DNA from: Ascaris suum
Lineage: Eukaryota; Nematoda; Chromadorea; Rhabditida; Ascarididae
NCBI GenBank assembly: GCA_013433145.1
Contig: CM024174.1
Span: 1,661,083 to 1,725,082, forward strand
Length of the DNA stretch: 64,000 nt
Direction of reading: 5' to 3'
Part shown: piece after piece, positions 60,002 through 64,000 of the stretch
Layout of the letters: each line of letters starts with the position of its first letter
Numbering within the stretch: the stretch's first letter is position 1
Translations under genes and position numbers: made by a program
Notes under the pieces: model-generated
The model's input: the letters and a program-made list of their open reading frames with translations, nothing else
Database searches by the model: none
What the model was told of the DNA's origin: nothing

Positions 60002-63000
60002 ACAGGGGTTGGCGATTTACACTGATGCTCATTCCATCTCTTGGATTGTCCTACTCAATAATTTCGTCATTTTTAGTCTTTTCCCTATACATTAATGATT
60101 TATTAAATCGTTTCTATTTGTTTTCGATTGCAATTTTTATTTACTGCAAATATCGATTTACAATTAAATTAATACTCGAAACAGCAAATATCTAATGGGA
60201 TGGTTGTTGGGGTGCTGTAAACGGCGTCTCTGTCATCTTCATCTCATCAAAAAATAAATCAATAAAATCGCAATAGAGACAATTCTCTTCAGAGTTTCTA
60301 ATTTCGTTTTGTGTGAACATTGAATGCGCTATCTTTTAATATTATTATTTGCGTTCATTTTTCACCTCTCTAAATGTGATTAATTTATTTTTATCGATAT
60401 TTTATTGTCATATGTTTATATTTTTTGAAAATGTTTCATTTCCGGACGCTTAAATAAACAAATAGATAAATAAATAATATATGAGATGAATAGCATATAG
60501 CAGAGGGGAAATTAGCCTAATTGGTGATGGGCAGTTGACGGTGGGCATTCCGGTGGAATTTCAAATGGTATTTAGAGAGAACGGAGTGTAAAGGTGAGAC
60601 TAGGATGGAAAAAACCTCGTAAGGTTAGCATAGGAGTGCCATATTTCAACGGGTTTTATATTTCGATATTTTCTGAAACATATCTTTAGTAACAACTATG
60701 ACGTGTGGCGCAAATGTCCCACAGTTTCGAAAACGACATTTCGAAGAGAATCATATGTATGAAGTTTGGTTAGCTGAGAAGGTGTTCAAGTCCAAAGTAT
60801 AGTTGAATTGCGACGAGTTTATATAGTGCTTCAATGCTTTTGAATGATATAACGTTTATATTTGTTGGCTTTTTACATGAGAGGAAATATCGGGCCAATG
60901 AGGGAATTTTTCATTTCCTTCCTTCAATTTCCTTTCCTTTTCGTTCCAATCTCTCATACCCAAAACTTCTAGATTTGATAGCAATTGTTGTAGTAAAAGT
61001 TTTGCATTTAATTGTTTGCCCTTGAATGTCGTGAATGATCGGATGAGGCAGCGGAAATCCGTAAAAATTCGACTCATTGAATTGGCTCGAGCACTCATTT
61101 TTCAGCATTAATTTTTGCTTGGATATATGCTCAGCTATGTGCAGATCAGCTGATATGACTTTGTCCTATAGGCTGTAAGTTAATCAAATCTGGAGAGTGG
61201 CAGGTAAAGGTTGGAAGATGGAATCAAAGAAGTGGAAAAAAGAAAAGAGAGATAGGAGAAAAGGTAGAGAGAAAAAGAGCAGTTGTACTGAAACCGGTTA
61301 GGTGAAGTTTATGGAATATTATCGATGGTATTCGATGGGTATGTGTTTGGCAAACATAGCTGAATAATGCATGCGCTAAAGTTAGAATGTATATGCTCTT
61401 CAATTTTTCGCATACTTTTGTCAGTTTTCAATTATATAGAAGCTGTATTTGCGTGCTTGTGGCTTCTTTTTCTTTCTTTTTTTTTTAAACCGTGAATTTC
61501 TATGTTGAGTTGCATCGTCATTGTTAGTTGCCTTCATCTTCTTCCGATTTTTGAATTTTGCTAATTTAATTTCAAGATATTTGGATCGGCAGATTTTTCT
61601 AGGGGGGGGGCACGTGGTACCCATTAGCTGTATCCTCTTCCTCCCTCTCTTTTCCCTTTTCATAGATTATTTGAAAAGAAGCGAACGTTTTAGCATAATG
61701 ATTCAACTTAGTCGTTTCTTGTCCGATTCGTTTAAATTAAATAAAAATGAAAGGAAATTGAAATTTTCGGGGAAAATATTTTTGAATGGGATGCAACGCG
61801 ATGATTCATGTCTAATGAAGGGTGCAGCATTTTCAGAGGAAAAAACTAATGAAAGGAAATGGATTTTTGCGAAAGAGAATTTAGAGGAAGAGGGCAAGGA
61901 GGGGTCGGGGGTGGGGGAGGGAGCGGTTGATTATATTTGTGAAGTTTTAAATGGAATTGAAAGAGCAGTTTAGGATAATTTGAGCTTAATTATTATATAA
62001 GGGTAATGTGAGTGTGGTATTAATCGGTATGATATTGGTATAATAAAAGTGATGATAATATTATTCCATGTGAATTCAGGGAAAAAGCAAAAAACTAAAA
62101 AGAAAAATGAATGTTCTGTGAAATATTTCAAAATGTCTTAAGTAAATAGCAGCTCAGGTTTGGTGATAAAATGTTCGTGATGAGATCTCGCAGAGAGTGA
62201 TTTTTGATGTTTATTAAAGCGTAGGCGTTTTAAATGACGTCATATTAATTCTGTTTCTTTGATATATATTTTAATTTAGTTGATGTTATTGATTTGTTAG
62301 ATATTTGTTGTCAATGGTTATATATTATTGAATTGCCTAGTATTTTTATGGATATAGAATTGTTGGTCGATGGTGCAGTATGAGTCATCCTGGGGAATTT
62401 CTTCTTGATGAATCAGCATTGATGCCAGAAACGCTTTTATAGAGGTGATGATGATCGCCTTATTGGTAAAACGACGAGCGGGTTTTGCATTTTATGATAG
62501 GATGTATTGCAAGAGTAATGCTACACATGTGCATTAGAATTAATTAATTTAAGTAGAATTGTTGTTTATTTGTTCTGTTTTTATTTTATTAGTTCTATTG
62601 GTTAGAGATGTATAGAAGAATATTGCATCAAATGTATTTTTTGCATTGCATTTCATATATCGTTAATCAATTGCAATAGATTTTTGCTATTGTATTGTAT
62701 TTTCTATGCAATATTTTAGAAAAAAATTCAAATTTCATCTTGAGGAGAAAAAAATTTTCATCATTGTTTGAGGCTGCAAAAATGACGATGTTGTTTCCCG
62801 ATTATCCATTTCTTGTACTTTAATTTACATAATGCGTCTATCTATGCGGATAGCCGAAATATTATGCAATCAGTGCTTTAAAAAAAAGTGCGAATTCAAA
62901 TGCAATAGAAATGATTGAAATACAATAGAATTTAATGATGAAATAAATATTATTCAATATAATTTGAGGTCATTGCTCTGTCGATTATGGATATATTGTT

Positions 63001-64000
63001 ATGGATATACTGTCGATTATGGATTATGGATATAGTATTATTTATTATAGTCTATAAGCTAATTGTATTTTAAAATGGAGTTTTTTTTTTTTTTTTTTTG
63101 ATTGTTTTTTCACTCTTCATCGCTCTCTTCATATTGCCGTTGATTTCTTTTTTTTTTTTTTTTTTTGAGTGATTTTTAAGGAAATTTTTCTTTCTAATTG
63201 CAAAAAATTGTATAAATAATATTGCATATGGCAATATAGTTTCTAGGTTTTCTAATCGTATTCTTCAAAAATGATTGCGAAATGCAATGGGCACCTTTTT
63301 GCGTCAGAGAAGTTTGTTTGCTTTATTTGCCTCTGATGACGTCATTACATGTAGAGAATTTGATTAGCGACCTATGTTCGTCTCCATTGCGTAATATATG
63401 GAATGGAAGTTTTTCTTCACCTTCATCGAGAATTTAAATAGTGAAATGACATTGGCGATTTGGATAGAAAGGTTTATCACTACTGATTTCGTTCTTATCA
63501 CTAATTGCTGAGGAAACGTTTGAGTTATAACTCCCCTCTCTCTCTCTCCCTCCTCTGTCTCAATTTCTTTGGATCTCTTTATCTTCTAGCAATCTTCATC
63601 TCTTATTAGTATTGATAAGGTGATCGAATTTTTTTCCCAAGAAGTTTCGTTGCAACCTGTTTCTCAGTTTGCTAGTGAGGGGTTGATATCACTGCGCATT
63701 TATGATTGGGTTAATTGCACTCGATATGCTCATCGTCAGTTTTTATTTTATAGGTTTTAGAGATTTTAATCGACATCAAGAGAGTATATGTTTGAATAGA
63801 AGCAGATATCAAATACTTCAGGAACTGTTTATGTTAGTGCAGAAGAACTTAAGCAATTATATTAACGCATATCTAATTGAAACTTGCCGTGGAAGGATTC
63901 GTTTTTTGCCAAAACGGGAAGATTAGAGACAATAGGATCGATTGTAGTAGCGTTTTTGTCGGTATCAAATCTCATCTTAGGTATAAAAATTAGGAGGATT
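59990..64000. other. Intergenic to window end, no supported gene
   Basis: A/T-rich. A + frame at 61698-61973 is open for 91 codons from an ATG (Lys/Glu-rich) but has no domain or splice context. Two perfect palindromic CREs (TGACGTCA) lie at 62235-62242 and 63337-63344. T homopolymers of 15-20 occur near 63080-63170. Confidence 0.4.

Noticed and set aside
61698..61973. 91-codon + strand frame, Lys/Glu-rich
   Set aside because: No splice context, known domain or polyadenylation signal; length is near the chance limit.

Overview
This window is eukaryotic and AT-rich. Small coding exons sit in long introns, splice sites are GT..AG with short T-rich acceptors, and (TA)n tracts and C/G homopolymers are scattered throughout. 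The gene content fits a nematode, probably a parasitic clade III species; the clade is an inference from composition and intron style. All four multi-exon genes lie on the minus strand. I rebuilt them exon by exon, requiring each exon's phase to match the next.

Layout. At the left edge (315-1380, -) are the first three exons of a sequestosome-1/p62-type autophagy receptor carrying a complete PB1 domain. At 5256-8298 is a decayed element bounded by inverted repeats. It contains a relic of a non-LTR reverse transcriptase on + and a relic of an OTU-type cysteine protease on -, facing each other. At 9630-17355 (-) is a complete 10-exon adenylosuccinate synthetase gene (432 aa) that needs one base removed from a homopolymer in exon 3 to stay in frame. 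It also has a possible extra 69-nt in-phase exon. From 18.1 to 20.6 kb there are a minisatellite, one copy of a dispersed repeat and a degenerate tandem array. At 22057-25379 (-) is a coherent five-exon model of 205 aa that I do not recognise. At 27137-49560 (-) is a 28-exon gene for a coiled-coil protein of about 1244 aa, with a globular N-terminus and a basic, Ser/Thr/Pro-containing tail. Right of 49.6 kb the sequence is mostly intergenic. It holds a GC-rich foldable island (51.14-51.30 kb), the second copy of the dispersed repeat (51.9 kb), a tRNA-Pro(CGG) gene (53756-53827, +) and a two-exon + strand gene for a 49-residue Gln/Pro/Gly/Tyr-rich peptide (59600-59826).

The genes do not form a pathway. 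They cover selective autophagy (p62), AMP synthesis (ADSS), probable cytoskeletal or centrosomal scaffolding (the coiled-coil protein) and translation (tRNA). The most unusual items are the inverted-repeat element carrying RT and OTU relics, the ADSS frameshift and possible cassette exon, the stop codon overlapping a donor site in the coiled-coil gene, and the unassigned 205-aa gene.
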